Assembly (NCBI GenBank): GCA_026419785.1
Contig: JAODTK010005331.1
Coordinates: 1-64,000 of the forward strand
From: Sclerodactyla briareus
Lineage: Eukaryota > Echinodermata > Holothuroidea > Dendrochirotida > Sclerodactylidae
Direction of reading: 5' to 3'
DNA: 64,000 bases
The position numbers and the translations under genes were made by a program. This document shows, one piece after another, positions 13,066-27,342 of the stretch; the stretch's first letter is position 1; each line of letters begins with the position of its first letter. The notes below the pieces were generated by a model that worked only from the letters and a program-made list of their open reading frames with translations, did not search any database and was not told the origin of the DNA.

Positions 13066-16000
13066 GCCCTATGCAATACCCAAACCCAGCGGCCGCTCCC
13101 AAGCCTAGTCACGGGTTTGTCATTCAAGGGATAACACCACATTGACATAATAATGCCACCATTTACGTCGTGCCCCAAGCTGGTAGGCTAGGGCCGAGGT
13201 CTCGGGTCATAGGCCCCCGCAGCTAGTCGCTGTTCACAGTGTGAGCCTCCAACTTTCATTTTCCTTCCCAGGCAATACCTTTCTGCCTTCATAATAGCAC
13301 GAATTCTCCGTCGTAACGGTTGACTTTCATATATGCCATTTCCGTACCGAAGTTTACTAGCTATAGTTTCAATGACTATTTCGAATTTCCACTCAGAGAA
13401 AACGAGCACATGGTAATACAGAACAGCCTGAGAGGTCCTTAGAAAAACACCGAAAAAGATTGGGTTCATGATCCAGAGTTTCGCCTCTGAACTCCAACAG
13501 GTGATCGTCCTCTGCACCCCTGGCAGAGGAGTCTCATATCTCGCTAATCCACCCCTCCTTTCAAGCTCTGGATTCTCTTCACTGGTTGAATGATATCTAT
13601 GCTGTCTCCGTACCGAAGTTTTGAGGGGTTACCCTGGCAATAGGCGCAAACGTGTCCTAAATGCGGTTGAATTTTTATACGTAGATTTTGTCACGTTTAT
13701 ATGGAATACATTGTTACTAGATGAATACATTGTTGCACGGATTGATTGGCGTTTTCATTGAATGAAAGCCAATAAGGAAATGGAAATGACATCATTTCCA
13801 TGGATGGTCTTCCGTGTTTTCAGATACATTTCGTAGCCTGTATAACACAGGTACACATGGTAAACCTGGTAATGTGACAGTCACGCCCACAACGAGGGTA
13901 ACCTGCGCTAATCCTTGGCCGGGTGGTACTATGAGATGCATGCACATGCATGAGGAGTTGCATGCACCCCTAAAATATTAAGTAAGTAAAAATAACTAAT
14001 CTATTGAATGCATTGTCAACATGCAGTTCAGCTGTACAATCCAGAGTAGACTTCAAATTAATTCGAGTCGCTGGAAAACGTATTTGTAAAACAGGTGAAT
14101 CAGTCTAATGGCTAGCCGACAAACTACACATGCAAATGGAGAGCAGAATGAAAGGCTTATACCCATCCAGGACTTGTCAATAATCCACCCGACCGCAGAG
14201 ATGAAGAGGGAAGTTTACCTGGTAGGAAGCGGCGTCATCCATAGCAGGAGTACTGTAATCACAAGAGTAATCCATAGTGTTACATGAACTTAAGTCGAAT
14301 TACAATTGAAGTAATTGATACACGTTGGCCGCAGTCATAAGACATTTTTTGTTATTGAGTCTTTTATTTTAGTCGGCAGTTCGTGTCGTTTTTCGGGTTG
14401 TTCTGGTTTTTTGTGTAGTTTTTTCCTTCTCCCCCTTCAGCACAGATCAAGGTATCTCCGAAGTAGTCACCTGAAGGGTCCAAACATATCATTAAAGTCC
14501 CATTAGGCCAGAGGTACGCGATACGATTTACTGAAACATACAGGTCTTCGACTTTTCTCAGCATTTATTATTCGATTCGTAGTTCTAGAATGTTTTCTAT
14601 CCACCTGACAGAGACCGCCTGCAAAGTTATTCAATCGTGCAGTTTTCTGCCTGGTTCTGGTTTTATATAATGGATGTTCGCCTCTAAACATGTTCAAGAA
14701 CAATAGTGGTCACCTTTGTCGTGCGAGTGTGTGTGTGTGTCCGTCTGTCCGCATATGCAGGGCAATATTCCCTAGACCGTGAATACCTCACGCGAAATAG
14801 AGTTGAGGTGCATAGTGAAGTGCATAATGGCGACTCCCATTTCCAGCCCGAACGACAATACACCGATGGGGTCCAAAGGTGTTCACCATCTGCTCAGCCC
14901 CCATAGCAACTATTGTAATTATTACAACTTTGGTATCCAAATGAATGCAGACGATAGTGAGCTGCTAACCTCATTCGATCAGCAACTAATGAGATGATAA
15001 GATAACCGACATCAGCACGTGAACTAGGGATTCAAGTTCTTAAATATGGAGTGTCATGTGTTACCAATCTGCGAAGCCGCGTACTATCATTCCATTAACA
15101 TCAGTGTTATTAGGAATCACTGGATACCGAAACGGCTGGAATGCTCAGACTGCTCATTTACATGGCCCTCCCGTAATAATGTCAAAACTGGATTATGATT
15201 CCCAAAACATCTGCTATCTAAGCTTCCAACCGTCTAGAACAGCGCTGCTAGAGTTGTACTCCAGATGAGAAAAGAAATCTGTCTACATTACACGAGATCC
15301 TTCCAATTTCCAATGGTACCCAAGTAACAGAAAGTGAGTACAAATCCATCTGCCTCCTTTTGGGAAGCTTCCTATTATTAACAAGTCCGTATTTTTCGTG
15401 TCTTCGACATCATTGCTCCATATACACCAGCACATTTTAGGACCAACAGTTATGGTGAGCGTGCATTCTCCAGATATGGGCCTGGCCTCGTGGACGCCAT
15501 GACAAGAGGAACTACAATACTACTATGACATGAATTACTGGCAACCAGAAAATACTGACCAGAGGAGGAATCAAAAACATATAGGTTTGTTATTCCCTCG
15601 GGGTGTTTTCTCCAGAGCATTCCAGCGTCTAACTAGACATGTTTGAACTAAAGTCAAACATGTCCTTAGGTTCATCTTAGTAATAGGAATATACTTAGTC
15701 ACTCAGACAATTATCCGTAACAGGCACAGACCACCAACCTAGGTTTTACGAATTTGCAGGAGGGAATACCGGCCATACCGAAGCATGTTGCCAGTCACTG
15801 TTCAGCAGCTCTAAGACGTTCAATATGTTCATTATATGCTCAATATTGCATTGTTGGTACAGCAAATCTAACATGACTCACATGAGTCACATGACAAGCA
15901 GTACGTTTTTATGTATCATATAAATATAATGTTTGGGAGGTGAATTTGCAATACACGACTGTTCGCAAATTTATCAGGATAACCCCATAAAGAGGGAGCC

Positions 16001-16162
16001 TGTAAACTACTCCCCGTTAGTCGTAGGCCGATGGTACACGACTACAACGGACATTCTTAATCGGCTTTTGCGATTTTCTCGGTAACCCGGAGACATTTTT
16101 TTTTAGGAATCTACCTAATATCTCGTACCTACATATATTTGCCAAAACACATCACTATAAAA
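13066..16162. other. no gene supported
   Basis: A short GT run occurs at about 14729-14740. A TTTTCAG acceptor-like site at about 13815-13821 meets a stop in the frame needed to continue the gene candidate at 10.8-12.2 kb, so it was not joined to it. Nothing else was recognised. Confidence 0.4.
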
Positions 16163-16170
16163 CTCTTATG

Positions 16171-17670
16171 CAGGGGCGTATAAACATAAAATTCCAGGGG
16201 GGGGGGGGGTGAATCATTTTGAGAACCCACAAGATTTCGTGAGACCTATTCTTATTATCGGTGATTACAGAGGACGGCGCCATGCGGTCGTGGGGGTGCT
16301 CGGGGTCCATCGACTGGGTGGCCAGCGTTTTCGTTAGTGATCTCGTTGTTATACTGATATGGGGGAGGGGTTAAGGTGAGGGGGTGGAATTTTTGCCAAA
16401 CCTGAAACCCCTCAGACGCAAAATGGTGCTATCCTAGTACGATATTCTACATTAAATTACATTAAAAATATTCAACTTTCTCTGCCAAACATATTTTTAT
16501 CCCCGACAACGCTGTGTAACTGTGTGTTGAGATAATGTGTGTCAAAACGGTTATGTAACTAGCTACATGCATAACCTGTGCACTCATATTTGGTTATAAT
16601 TAGGCATACTAGATTGCTGTACGCTGGGTATATGAGTTATGACACGTGATTTTTCAAGTGCTTGAACCTAAATCCACATAATGGTGACGGGTACATGAAC
16701 ATGAGGAGATGGCTTCACATCATGGTCTTTCGAGCCCAGAGCTGATACGATATTTATATTATGTCCGATGGGGCTGGAACTTCGCACACATGTCCATCAT
16801 AGTTAAATAATTGCTGCACTCCCTAGGACCTGCGCCGCGCACACCTATTTTTCTTACCTTCCAGACTTATATCCCTGAAGTTTCTCCGCTTTGAGAGTCC
16901 CGGCAAGGGTGGGGGCGGAGGGGGGGTGCCATCTGATCCCGATGGCGCCGAACACTGTATTGTACGACGATATTTATATGTAGTTTACATGTGGCAGAAA
17001 TATCGTAATTATGATAACAGTGAAGTGAAAAGAGTTTCATTTTTTTTTTTTTAAATTAACTCTCGTCTTTACTAACCAGGAATTCCAGAATGCACATCGC
17101 CAACAGCACTACCAATTTAGATTTTTGACCAATTCTTAACGACTTGCCTACAACCATTGCCAGTTCGACATGCAAATTAGGGGAACACAAAAACCATTAC
17201 ACTTACGTATATATCACTACATATTGTGGGAAAAAGTACCTATTTACGCCGACTCCATATCGGTGACCCCCGCTCAAACAGGATAAGGCGACCAAACTTA
17301 GGCAAGTCTGCCCACCGACTCAAAAATTGCATCCAGTCAATGCCATCTGTGAGATGACGCTCACAAGCCAGTGTCAATAGGCCCGTAGTCGGTCTTGGCC
17401 CATGGACAGAAACGTAAAGAAGTCTTCACTAGTTGAAGTTGAGAGAAGATAGAGAAAATTCTCTCACTCGATGCCGAAGTTATTGGGACAGTCATCTTCA
17501 GGCAGAGGCACCTCTTAGTTAGACAAATATAGGTCATGGTTATAATCAATTAATTTTTCACTAATTCGAGCGGGGGAGACGACTTCTTTTTTTGCCCCAG
17601 AGTTCCCCGAATCTGATTTCAGGGGGTGTTTTGTCACACCCCACACCTCCCACCTCGTATTACGCCCCTG
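16171..17670 (-). mobile_element. hAT-superfamily DNA transposon, 1500 bp, decayed
   Basis: The left end CAGGGGCGTA (16171-16180) is matched by TACGCCCCTG (17661-17670), a perfect 10-bp terminal inverted repeat of a common hAT type. G/C-rich subterminal sequence follows at both ends (G-run near 16197-16210). The flanks CTCTTATG (16163-16170) and CTCTATGG (17671-17678) look like an 8-bp target-site duplication, the size hAT transposases make, that has since picked up an indel. A transposase relic on the minus strand (17412-17498) confirms the superfamily. Oddity: that relic is a C-terminal domain yet lies only about 170-260 bp from the end where the gene would start, so most of the transposase must be deleted or the interior rearranged. 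The element is non-autonomous now. Confidence 0.75.
17412..17498 (-). pseudogene. hAT transposase C-terminal dimerisation motif
   Basis: The minus-strand translation reads VPITSASSERIFSIF followed by QLVKTSLR. This matches the conserved hAT family C-terminal dimerisation segment, in which a P-V/I-T-S-A-S-x-E-R-x-F-S core is followed by a K-T-x-L-R motif. The frame is open through the motif but stops soon after, and upstream sequence shows no BED finger or catalytic region. It is a fragment of a dead transposase inside the element at 16171-17670. Confidence 0.8.
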
Positions 17671-17678
17671 CTCTATGG

Positions 17679-20600
17679 TCTGTCTGGAAATACGCGAACC
17701 GAGCGGAACGATAACATACATACACAGATCGATTGCCTTACTTGATTGGAGGACTTTCGTGCTCAAATTAAATCAGATCGTTATCCACTCAATTACATTA
17801 TCAAATTACCAAATTCCACTGAGAGCGGCTAGAAGGTTTGATTGAGAGGAAATAAATTGCGAGGATATTTGCTCAAAAGGGGAAAAAAAAGAGGCGGATA
17901 ATTGTCACTATTCGAGAAAATGTCTCGTCCAACAGCCGAAAATATGGAAGTCATCCTAGAGAAGGAAGACTAACCAGGAGAGAAATATCTGTGCTGAGAT
18001 CAGCCCTCCTTATATTTCCCCCAAAGGCGCTATTAATGGTTTCTCTATATTATTTCAGAAATCGAAAGGCGGTGGCAGAAGAGGAAATACTTCTTTCAAT
18101 TCGACATCAGTATGATAAGAAAATGCCTGGAAATGTTGCTTTTTGGTGGAGGCTGCGGTGTTTTCACTTGACTAATTTATTCCTACTACGAAAAAACAGT
18201 GAAGTCAGCCCGTCCTATCCGGGAGAGAAAAACAAAACGCAAGAGTGAGATTCTGGCAAGAATCGCGACATTTCTGCAAAGCTTGTGTTCACTCGTGCTG
18301 GCGAAGCTGGTGTCATACGTTGAGCGATACTCCAGGGTCAGTTTATGACAGATAATCACGTGAATGAATAGTTAATTCCGTATCGAAGCTGTAAGCTTCG
18401 ATTAATTTTATGCTTGACCATATATCATGGAAAGTTTTTGGCCATATATGGCATATTTGGAAAATTATCGGTGGCAAATGAACAAAGGCAGTTCCCTGCA
18501 CGTCCCGATTTAGACTAGAATTCTGAGGAATACACATATATGTCCACCGCTATTGTCGGCATGTTCCAATTTGCTGCATCGCGGTTCTTGCGCTTCGCCG
18601 TCACGGGAGGGGGTTTTACGCGGGATTTATCGCTATATGTAGACCCGTCCGTCTCATGAATCGCGACAGCATGAACACCTTAATTGGATTAGAGTAAGCA
18701 GTTAAAAAATCTTGTCCTGTGTACTTTGTTGTTTAGTATGTGCGTCTCCATAATTTCAAATTAGCCAATGATAATCCTACTAAATCGAGTGAGTGACCAC
18801 TTTTTTTGACGATCATAGTATTCGCTTTTGTAAATTGTGTTGGTGCGAATTCTTTAGACCAAATAGCTGTTGTTTGAAGATTCTTCTAATGGTTTATTCT
18901 TCCAGGTGTGGAATGTACCATGTTTGCTCAGTGGTTGGGGTGGGGTGGGGTTGGGGGGTTCTTGGAATTTACTTCTGTTCTTACGACAGTCCTCCAATCA
19001 CAAAATTATTGCATCGAATGCTGAAGGATCCCCCCCTAGCAATGGCATGGTCAGTGTCCCTAAATGCAATGGAAAACAGACAGAGAGGAAACGAGTTTGA
19101 CAGAGTGACTTAATGTTGTTTTGCCATCATTTATACCAGCTAAAAGACACGACAACACAGTATAACATTTTATAAAGCACATTTCCAAAGTTACAGAGCG
19201 TTGTCGAAGAAATAAGACTTCGTTTGTTTCTCAAACGAGTCGGGAGATTGACATGTGCAATAGATGAGAAGAGAGGTTGTTCCAGAGCACACGCGGAGAA
19301 GGAGCATGCAATCACCAATTGGATTTACGAGTACCAGCATATGGAGACGATATGAAGGAGACTTGTATGTTGTATAGGGCGACAGATGAACAACTAAGAG
19401 ATCAGACGGGTAGCTTCGGGTTTGGTCATGAAGACATGTATACGGAGGCGTGAGTGACTCATGTTGAATACATTTCTTTTGAGGGCCAGTGCAACTCTCG
19501 TAAAAAAGAAGGTTAGTGGTCTGTGGGTGCGATGTTTAGGCTATCTATCGCATTCGAAGCTGTTTGTTCATTCCTGAAGACCTAGATGCCACAGATGATA
19601 CTAGCGACCTATATGAGTGAAGAATATCAACATAAATCTACCAAAACCAACCCCAAACCCCTCCTATCCTAAGTAAATTACGCAAATAACAGTTGACGGT
19701 TGGAACGACTGGTCCACTTGGTCGTCTCCTTCAAGTGATTTTCAGGACGAATGCCAGGCTATATCGAGGTGCCATCATCTTAAGTGAGCATGGAAGCCTT
19801 GAAGGTCGCGTGATGTGCTTGGGAGCCATATGACAAATCCAGTATTTCGTTGATTTTACTCGTTCGTATAGTTGGTATAGTAGCACCCACTGTGGATATT
19901 CTTCACACGTTTTACGATATTATCAATGCCAATGGCATGGAATAATATAACTTCGAGTATAAGGTTTTGAATATCTGAAATGGTCCGCATAATGCACTCC
20001 ATACTTTAAAAGAATATACCGAAGTGGATGCATTGTATGTAATATATATATGAGGACCAAAAATGACCACGAGGAACACCAAAGTTTAGGTTCTTAACAA
20101 GTGAATCGGTGTAATCCATTTTCATTACTTCTGTTCATTAGACAGATCGTAAACCAGTAAGAGCAGAACTGTGATACTGTAGGTGTCATTGATCCTATTT
20201 GGAAGATTATTTTGATCGATGGTAATCGGATCAGCCGAGAGACCAGAACTCACGAGGAGGACTCCTTTCTGTATCGAGAGGTTGCATATGGTATCGCGAT
20301 ATCTAAGAGGGACAGTCTCAACCGTAAGGTGGCCAGACTGTGGCAAAGTTTCGGTTGGATGAACCATGGGTATCTGTGCAGTAACGACAATTAATAAATC
20401 AAGGTAACGGATATTGGAAACAGCACGATACTTTGTTAGGTTCCGTTCGTTTCTGTACAAAGATGATTTTCGTCAGTATTGGTGAGATTGACAGCAGATC
20501 CAATGGATGTTGAAAATAATCCCGAGGTAGTGATACGTCAATTAGTTCGGTTAGAGTTGGTAACTACGATGGCGTCAAAGAATAAAACCAAGCCGCTTTT

Positions 20601-23600
20601 TGACGACACGACCAAAGCGGGTCCTATTATAATAAGAAATCGATCACGAAACATTGAATCTCGTAAAAAAAGGGGTTTTCAACTAAGGAGTTGGACTCAA
20701 GCACACCAGGATTTCTTGATCAGATACTGCGATTGGTCCGTTTAATATTATGTAACATCCTCTCTATTTGTGACACTGATCATGGGCTGTCTTATATACG
20801 GTTGAACCAATTCCCATGAGCCATATTCCAAATATTTCTTGCAACACTTCTTGCAATCACAGGATGACTGGCAGCAGAATAGTTGCGGCTTCACTTCTGT
20901 CCACCTCTCAACCTCAGAGTCCTCTAGTATAACTGAAGTATTGCGTCATAATGTAATATGGCAGAAGTGCCCGATTTGCTGATCCGGCTTTCTTCAACTC
21001 GCGTATTAGTTTTGTTACGTCAGTCGTAGGTAGATATATGAAATACAATAGGGGTTCTCTTCACCTTCTTTCGGCTGTACTTCAAATGACGCGTCAGCCA
21101 TCTGTTTTCAAGGTAAACTAATTCGTGCACTTTGGACTTATCTCAGCCGTAAATATGACAACAGCGAATTAATACTGATAATGCAGTGAATGCCGAAATG
21201 AGTCGTTGATTTCAATAAATTTGCCTAAGTGTTCACGGATCTCGACGAACACGTGTTACTTCCTCAGAGACTAGAACATCGGTTGCGATCCAAATAAAAT
21301 AACCTCTCGAATACGAAACGTAGAAAGCAGGACAACGAAGCATGCAGAGAAATCGGAAATACTGTGTGAATTGTGTGGAAAATTCTTAAGGAGGCTACTC
21401 AAAAACTTTGATAAGAAAATATTTTCTATTTTAATTACCCGATGTTGTCTTATCTTAGATGAACGAATTCTACTCACAATGGCCGAGGCAAAATAAATAA
21501 AACAATATAGATCTAGAAGCTTTGTGATTAGGTATCTGACGAGATGATTGATGGCTTGCCGAAATCAATAGTTTAGTCTTCAAATAGTATCTTAGAAGTG
21601 ACTACAATTCGCATAATTGGTTTGGTGCATATAGAGGAAAATTTTACCAATCACATTGGCTAGAAATATTTCCATTGCGCTTTTTGATGTGGAGTCTGTC
21701 TGTTCTGACAAGCGTCACATTTGGATGAAAGCCGTGAATAATATATGCACACCCCGTCAGAGGGCCTACAATGGGCGCATGGATCTGCGCTCATGAAACT
21801 GTCCCCTCTCTGAAATGTCAAGTATTTACCTGGATCCACCGTTTCGCTCACATCCACCTAACCTTGTAAATTACACAAATGAACACTGTCCACAACTCTA
21901 ACTCCATCCTAGAACACAGCGCACAGAACCCTCAGACCAGCCTGAATATTGTGCACTCAAAGTTATACTAACAGTACGTAGCCTAGCCTGATTGATTGAT
22001 AAGGTCCTGCTAGTTCGTTCAGCTTGAATCACAGGTGCAATGTTGTATTGTCATTTATCCCCCGAATTTCCCCCTTCTCCCAGTCGTGAGACATTGGATT
22101 GCTTTCCCTACTCCAATGCCCTACACGAAATTTCCGGGAATTTATTCCCACTCTTAAAACATTCCTCGAAACTGCCTTTGGGGCTACTACGATGGATTGC
22201 CAATTTCAAAATTTCTCACACCGTAACAATCACACATTAGACTTGAGGTTGAGGCATATATACTGATAAAGTTTTCGTAATGGCCCATCGTGGGAGGTTC
22301 AAGTACGCTGTAATTGTTAGGCACATTATAACGATTTCGCGTAACCTAAAACATTAGGCAATATTCTCCGGAATTCATTAAATCACGACATATAACATCA
22401 TCCATGGTCTCATGATTAAAACGAATCGCCTGGAGACTAGAGACACGTTTATTGGGGAGGTGCAGATCCTAATATGGTGAATTACTCACGCAATAAATAA
22501 ACACGTAAAGTGCCATCAACCACCAATATGTATCTGGCATGAGCAGTTAACGGTAATACAGAGAGGAGTCAGGAAGTTAACGTCTGGGGATCAGTCTCGT
22601 GATTTCAGTCCGGTGGAGGATATGAGAAACGCACGCTCAATTTCTCCTTTAACGTATAGGAGGAAACGGCCGACTCCACTTTCTATTTTCAGGCGACCGC
22701 GCGCACTAAATGACGCGCTCCAAGGAAAAGCTCAACCCGTAGGCGCTCGAGCATGCCGGGCCAGCTCTATATGAACGATGTTTCGGGAACCCTACGACTG
22801 AGGTTTGAGCTTTGCGTGGGAGCGAACGCATAGAAGGCGACACCACCCTCAGTGAGAAGTCTTAATCTGTCATTACTAGCGAATATCATTCAGTGGTTCT
22901 GATTGTATATGCCGGAGATTTCAGAGATCCCTGAAAACAGGAGGACACCAAGACCTTCAAAAGTGACTTACTCAATCAGGCATAATGTCAGTACATTTTG
23001 CAAAAGACAGACAACGTCATCAGTGAAGCTGTGAAGACCCAAACCTAACAGGAGGGGGGGGGGCAGTTTGCCTTAGGTGAAAGGGGGTGGATAAGGTCCC
23101 CGACACAATGTCCTCCTACTTCTTATTTTCCGTTACCAAGTTTGTTACTTGAACAAATTCCTTGAATATCTCACTCATATCCGATCGGTGATGGGGGAAA
23201 AAAGGGCTTTGCTGAGATAAGCCCCCCCCCCCTCCCCGTTACGCTAGTGCCACTCTCGCCATTTAGCACGGGGAGTTGTACAAGAAGCTTGCTGGGTGAA
23301 AAACAAATGAAAACGAGTGTGGGTTTTAAAGTCTCCCATAGCTAAGGGAGGGGAGTGTGGCTATACCACTGAGAGCCGAAGGAATCAGTAAACTTTGGAA
23401 GCGGGGACTTAAGGCGAGCGGCTTAAAAAAAGTGAGTGGTCACCAGAGAGAAGACCTTCCCTTAACGCCATTCCTCTGAAATGTGCCGAGGAGCGATGTC
23501 GAACAAAAATTTTCAGTACTAGAGCTATTTCAACCTTTTACAGAGGACAAAACTGGAGCTAGCGGGTGGTTGGAGTGTTTTAGTACGAAGGCTATTGAAT

Positions 23601-23789
23601 TATGTTGGTTTGTTGCAACGAGACGAGTGGTTACGAGGAAATAGCCCGAAGGTCATTAGGTTAAATGAGGACAAAAGGTCAAAGGAGGTCAAAGTAGGTC
23701 CCCAGAGTAGTTCACCTGGACGATTAAACTTTCATTCTGACATCGCTCGGGAATGTTTCGTTGCCAATATATAGGAGGATTGCATTATG
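17679..23789. other. no gene supported
   Basis: Contains the G-quadruplex motif listed separately, G- and C-runs at about 23054-23063 and 23222-23233, and an acceptor-like ATTTTCAG at about 22684-22691 ahead of GC-rich sequence. An acceptor at about 18049-18057 (TATTATTTCAG) precedes a frame open for roughly 190 nt but has no donor I trust. Near 23249 the reverse strand reads CTAGCGTAACGGGG ahead of a G-run, which resembles a hAT end; no partner end was found. Confidence 0.4.
18937..18958 (+). other. canonical G-quadruplex motif
   Basis: Four G-tracts (4, 4, 4 and 6 Gs) separated by loops of 1, 1 and 2 T, a textbook short-loop quadruplex pattern on the plus strand. No promoter or gene is visible next to it. 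Confidence 0.7.
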
Positions 23790-23950
23790 GTGACCTGACA
23801 CTAAAAACAATAGGGTTCATTCTCACCATACGTGCAACCCACATTCCTAATATGATCTCCGCCCTGTCGTCCCCTCGAATGGTCTTGAACTGGCACTGAG
23901 AACAATGGGTTCATATATCCACATGAGCAACCGACGTGCTTAATTTGAGC
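23790..23950. repeat. diverged two-copy tandem repeat, about 95 bp
   Basis: The block CACTAAAAACAATAGGGTTC (from about 23800) recurs as CACTGAGAACAATGGGTTC (from about 23894). Each is followed by a similar stretch containing GCAACC near its end. The copies are clearly diverged. Confidence 0.5.
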
Positions 23951-26900
23951 TCGATACATGCTTGGGTTTCTTCAGATATCTGTGACACAGGCGCGTGCCA
24001 CGTACACCTACAGGCCACACCACACATGACGCCACAGTGCATGACTGCATATATTCCTTTGCATCGGCAGGGGAGGATCTCCTCCTTCAGCGCAGAGCGA
24101 TATTACGATCCAATACAATAAACCATGTGAAATGTGAGGAACCTGTACCATCTATAATCATGTTATTAAAACCACCTATGTTCGATAATGAATCATGCTC
24201 CTTGTTCGTTCGTTTGTTATATTATTCCATACCTCATACAGATCCAACAGACCGTGTAAAATAGTGTATCGGTCGATAAAACCATAGGCAGTCAGATACA
24301 ATAATCTAGGTAAAAAACAGTGGCGGCGGCATCAAGAGTATTGATTTTTTATGATTTCATTTTCTTATACCGAAAAATCTGGAAGCTGAAAATTGTACCT
24401 CTTATTGAACATTGCTGTATATGATTAAAAATAGCATATGACGAATCCCAGCTGTTTGGGGATGCATGGTGCACGATATCAAAGAACTGCATCAGTGACA
24501 TCAATAATTCAAATAGAGAGACGAGACATCGGAACTAAAATGATCGATTTTTAACCTGTGGAGGGTGGTACAGGATAGTGATCAAGAGAAGTTAACGAGT
24601 CAGATGATGACGGACTGGAGTAGTTAAGCCTCTCACCATCTTCGAACCTGCACTGGGACATGGTTTGAGAGCATTGAAACTAACCCAATTCAGAGCTGCA
24701 TAAATGTGTTGCAGACGTAACTCAATGGAACGTTTAATAATATCACAGAAGATAATTTGATTATTCTTCACCGTTTTACACAAGTTTCAAGTGTTAGGCA
24801 TACAGATGTCCTTTTTTAGGCCTCACGCATGGGGTTTAATTGGAAGAACAGACCCTGCGGTCGTTCCGATCCCTATATACAGGCGGCAATTTCATCACTT
24901 CCTCCAGTCAGGGAATATTTCTGTCTGCTTCCAGAAAGATAAAGCGGACAGAAATATTGTCAAAATTGTCAAATTTGTTTCTCCAGTTCTCACCAGATAT
25001 GGTCTCTATGGAGCCAAACAAAAATTCCGTGATTTCGGTTCTATTACTCGGGCTACTTCATTTTAGATTCACCAAATCCACGCGGAGCTTCCCTTCCGCC
25101 TCCATGGAAGATACACATTTATATTCCTTGACGTCAGTCGCGGAATCTATACAGTCATAATAATATTTAATTTGATTTGAATATGCACATGTGTTTCTAT
25201 TAACAGTTTCCTTGCAAGCACGATAAGCCCACCAGACCTAATCGACAAAGCCCCCTTGTGTGTATCCTCATAAACAAGTATCAGTTTGTATCGCTTTCCT
25301 ATGTCAGGGTCAAAAGTCACCGTGATACATATTTAAGAGAGTGAAAACTTCACATTACACAGTAATCATTATCAGTTTAAAGTGTTGTGCAAGCTTCCTC
25401 ACGAGAAACCCTAAATATGCCTATTGCCCTAGGAAAAGATCATACTAGTCATTTTGTGGGATAGTAGGAATTTTGTGACTATTATTCTGGATAATTTCAG
25501 TTTGGTAACAGAATAAGTTAAAAACGGATGAGGTCGATGTTGTTCCCCATAATAACAAAATTAGATATTCCGCTTTCGCTGTCATAATTTATCATGGGGG
25601 TAACAACATTCTGAATACAACTCCGAGAACCTTGTCAATGCACGAATGTTTGACAGATTGTAACAATTAAACATCATGGGTGAAATATGAACCTCATCGT
25701 CCTCTGTTGCTTTGGGTTCGTCAATGAATCACTCAACCTCTCGGCATCATGAGTATCACAAGGGAAGGAAATGTGCCACCAACGATATACAGTAGTTTAA
25801 TGCTAGAGAAAAAGCATTTTCGATGTCAACTTCACGACACCTACATGGAGAATACGGTATTCAGCATGTTCTTGTAGTGCTGCAGCAAAACGATGCGAAA
25901 CGACCTCCAAGGGTTTGGTTGGTTTGATGCATGTCGTTTTTCACTCAATCAACGTTTTATGCAATGGGAAGTAAAGTTCTTCACACTGTTGTTTTGAAAA
26001 GAAGTTTATCATTGATCAACAACACCCGTCAAAACAACCACAGATTCGACAGGAACTATCCTATGTACTATTGTTTAAGATGCCGCAATGCAACAACTCG
26101 GAATGATCGGAACCTTTTTTCATTGTTTCGGACTTTCAACAAGCAGTTGCGCCATCGAAAATGATGTATTTGTCTTGACAAAAACATTGGGTGAGTTATT
26201 GTCCGAGTGTGAGTTTCGCAAATTTCGGTAGATTCGTTCATGAAAAATTCACTGTCACCTGTAAAACGCACACGCTCTCTGCTAGGTCCTTACTTATTAT
26301 ATCATCTACATTATAGAACAGACGTGAGGACTACCAATGCTCCATTAAGCAGTAACCACGCAGTATAGATAACTGAGGTAACGTGGTCGTTACAGCGTAC
26401 GGTATATGTAGCGCAACGCTCTCACTACTAGACTGATGATAGGGTGGCCATTTTTTCATCCTGCCTATATGCTTTCGAACACCGACCCTGAGGCAGTCCC
26501 GAGAGATCGAAAACCGTATGACTGTATGTTAGGTGTCACCTAGTATTCAGTAATCAGCATCATGTTCAATGTATTGAAGTAATGCTACGCACTGGAGCAG
26601 CTCTTCTCGTCCGCACTGACGGCACATGAGAAATTATTACTTATCCATATACATATTCAACTTTCCTCCGCACAACCGTCTCCATGTGAATCGTTACCCC
26701 CCATTCACTCCAAGAGTGTAGTAACATAGCTAAGTTGACTCGCTTCATGAAACATGTATCTCCCTTCTCCCTTATTCTGATGCCGAGCTGAAGTGGGTGA
26801 GCCAACCTCTCCAGACGCCTATGTAGAACACCTTTCAAATAATAATAAACGGCTAAACTTACGGGGTGTAATATACCTGGCATCTAAGGAATGTTTGATA

Positions 26901-27342
26901 AATCACCCATCTTCAATTCGCAAGGCCAACAACATAGCAAAGAAACTAGGCATGATCCACGGATAATCCATTAATGTTCTAGAGATGTTCTGACAGCGTG
27001 TCATATCACGATGTGATACATGCTGTTGTCATTAGGCATTTCCATATCAAAGGTACTGGTGGCCAATACAGCAAATCAGGAACTGTGAACCTGCTACGTC
27101 AATGTGCCTGTCAGGTGTAAGGTATTTGTTCACCTGAGGGGGTAAATGTTCACATTGCATTGAAGGAAAACTGAATGATCCCAAACTGAATGTACGGAGA
27201 AGCACGTAATGGTAGACTGTCTGCCGTAATATCAACAAAGAGTGTGTGTTACTGTTTTCGTTTATAGACACTCAATAGCCCAGACAGGTATATAGTTATA
27301 TTTCATTAACCTACCAAACAATAAATGATAATTATAATGTTA
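23951..27342. other. no gene supported
   Basis: No splice pair, transposon end, RNA gene or tandem repeat was recognised. All open frames are of chance length. Confidence 0.4.

Noticed and set aside
23050-23250. Possible hAT end next to a G-run (reverse strand CTAGCGTAACGGGG)
   Set aside because: No matching second end or 8-bp duplication could be found.
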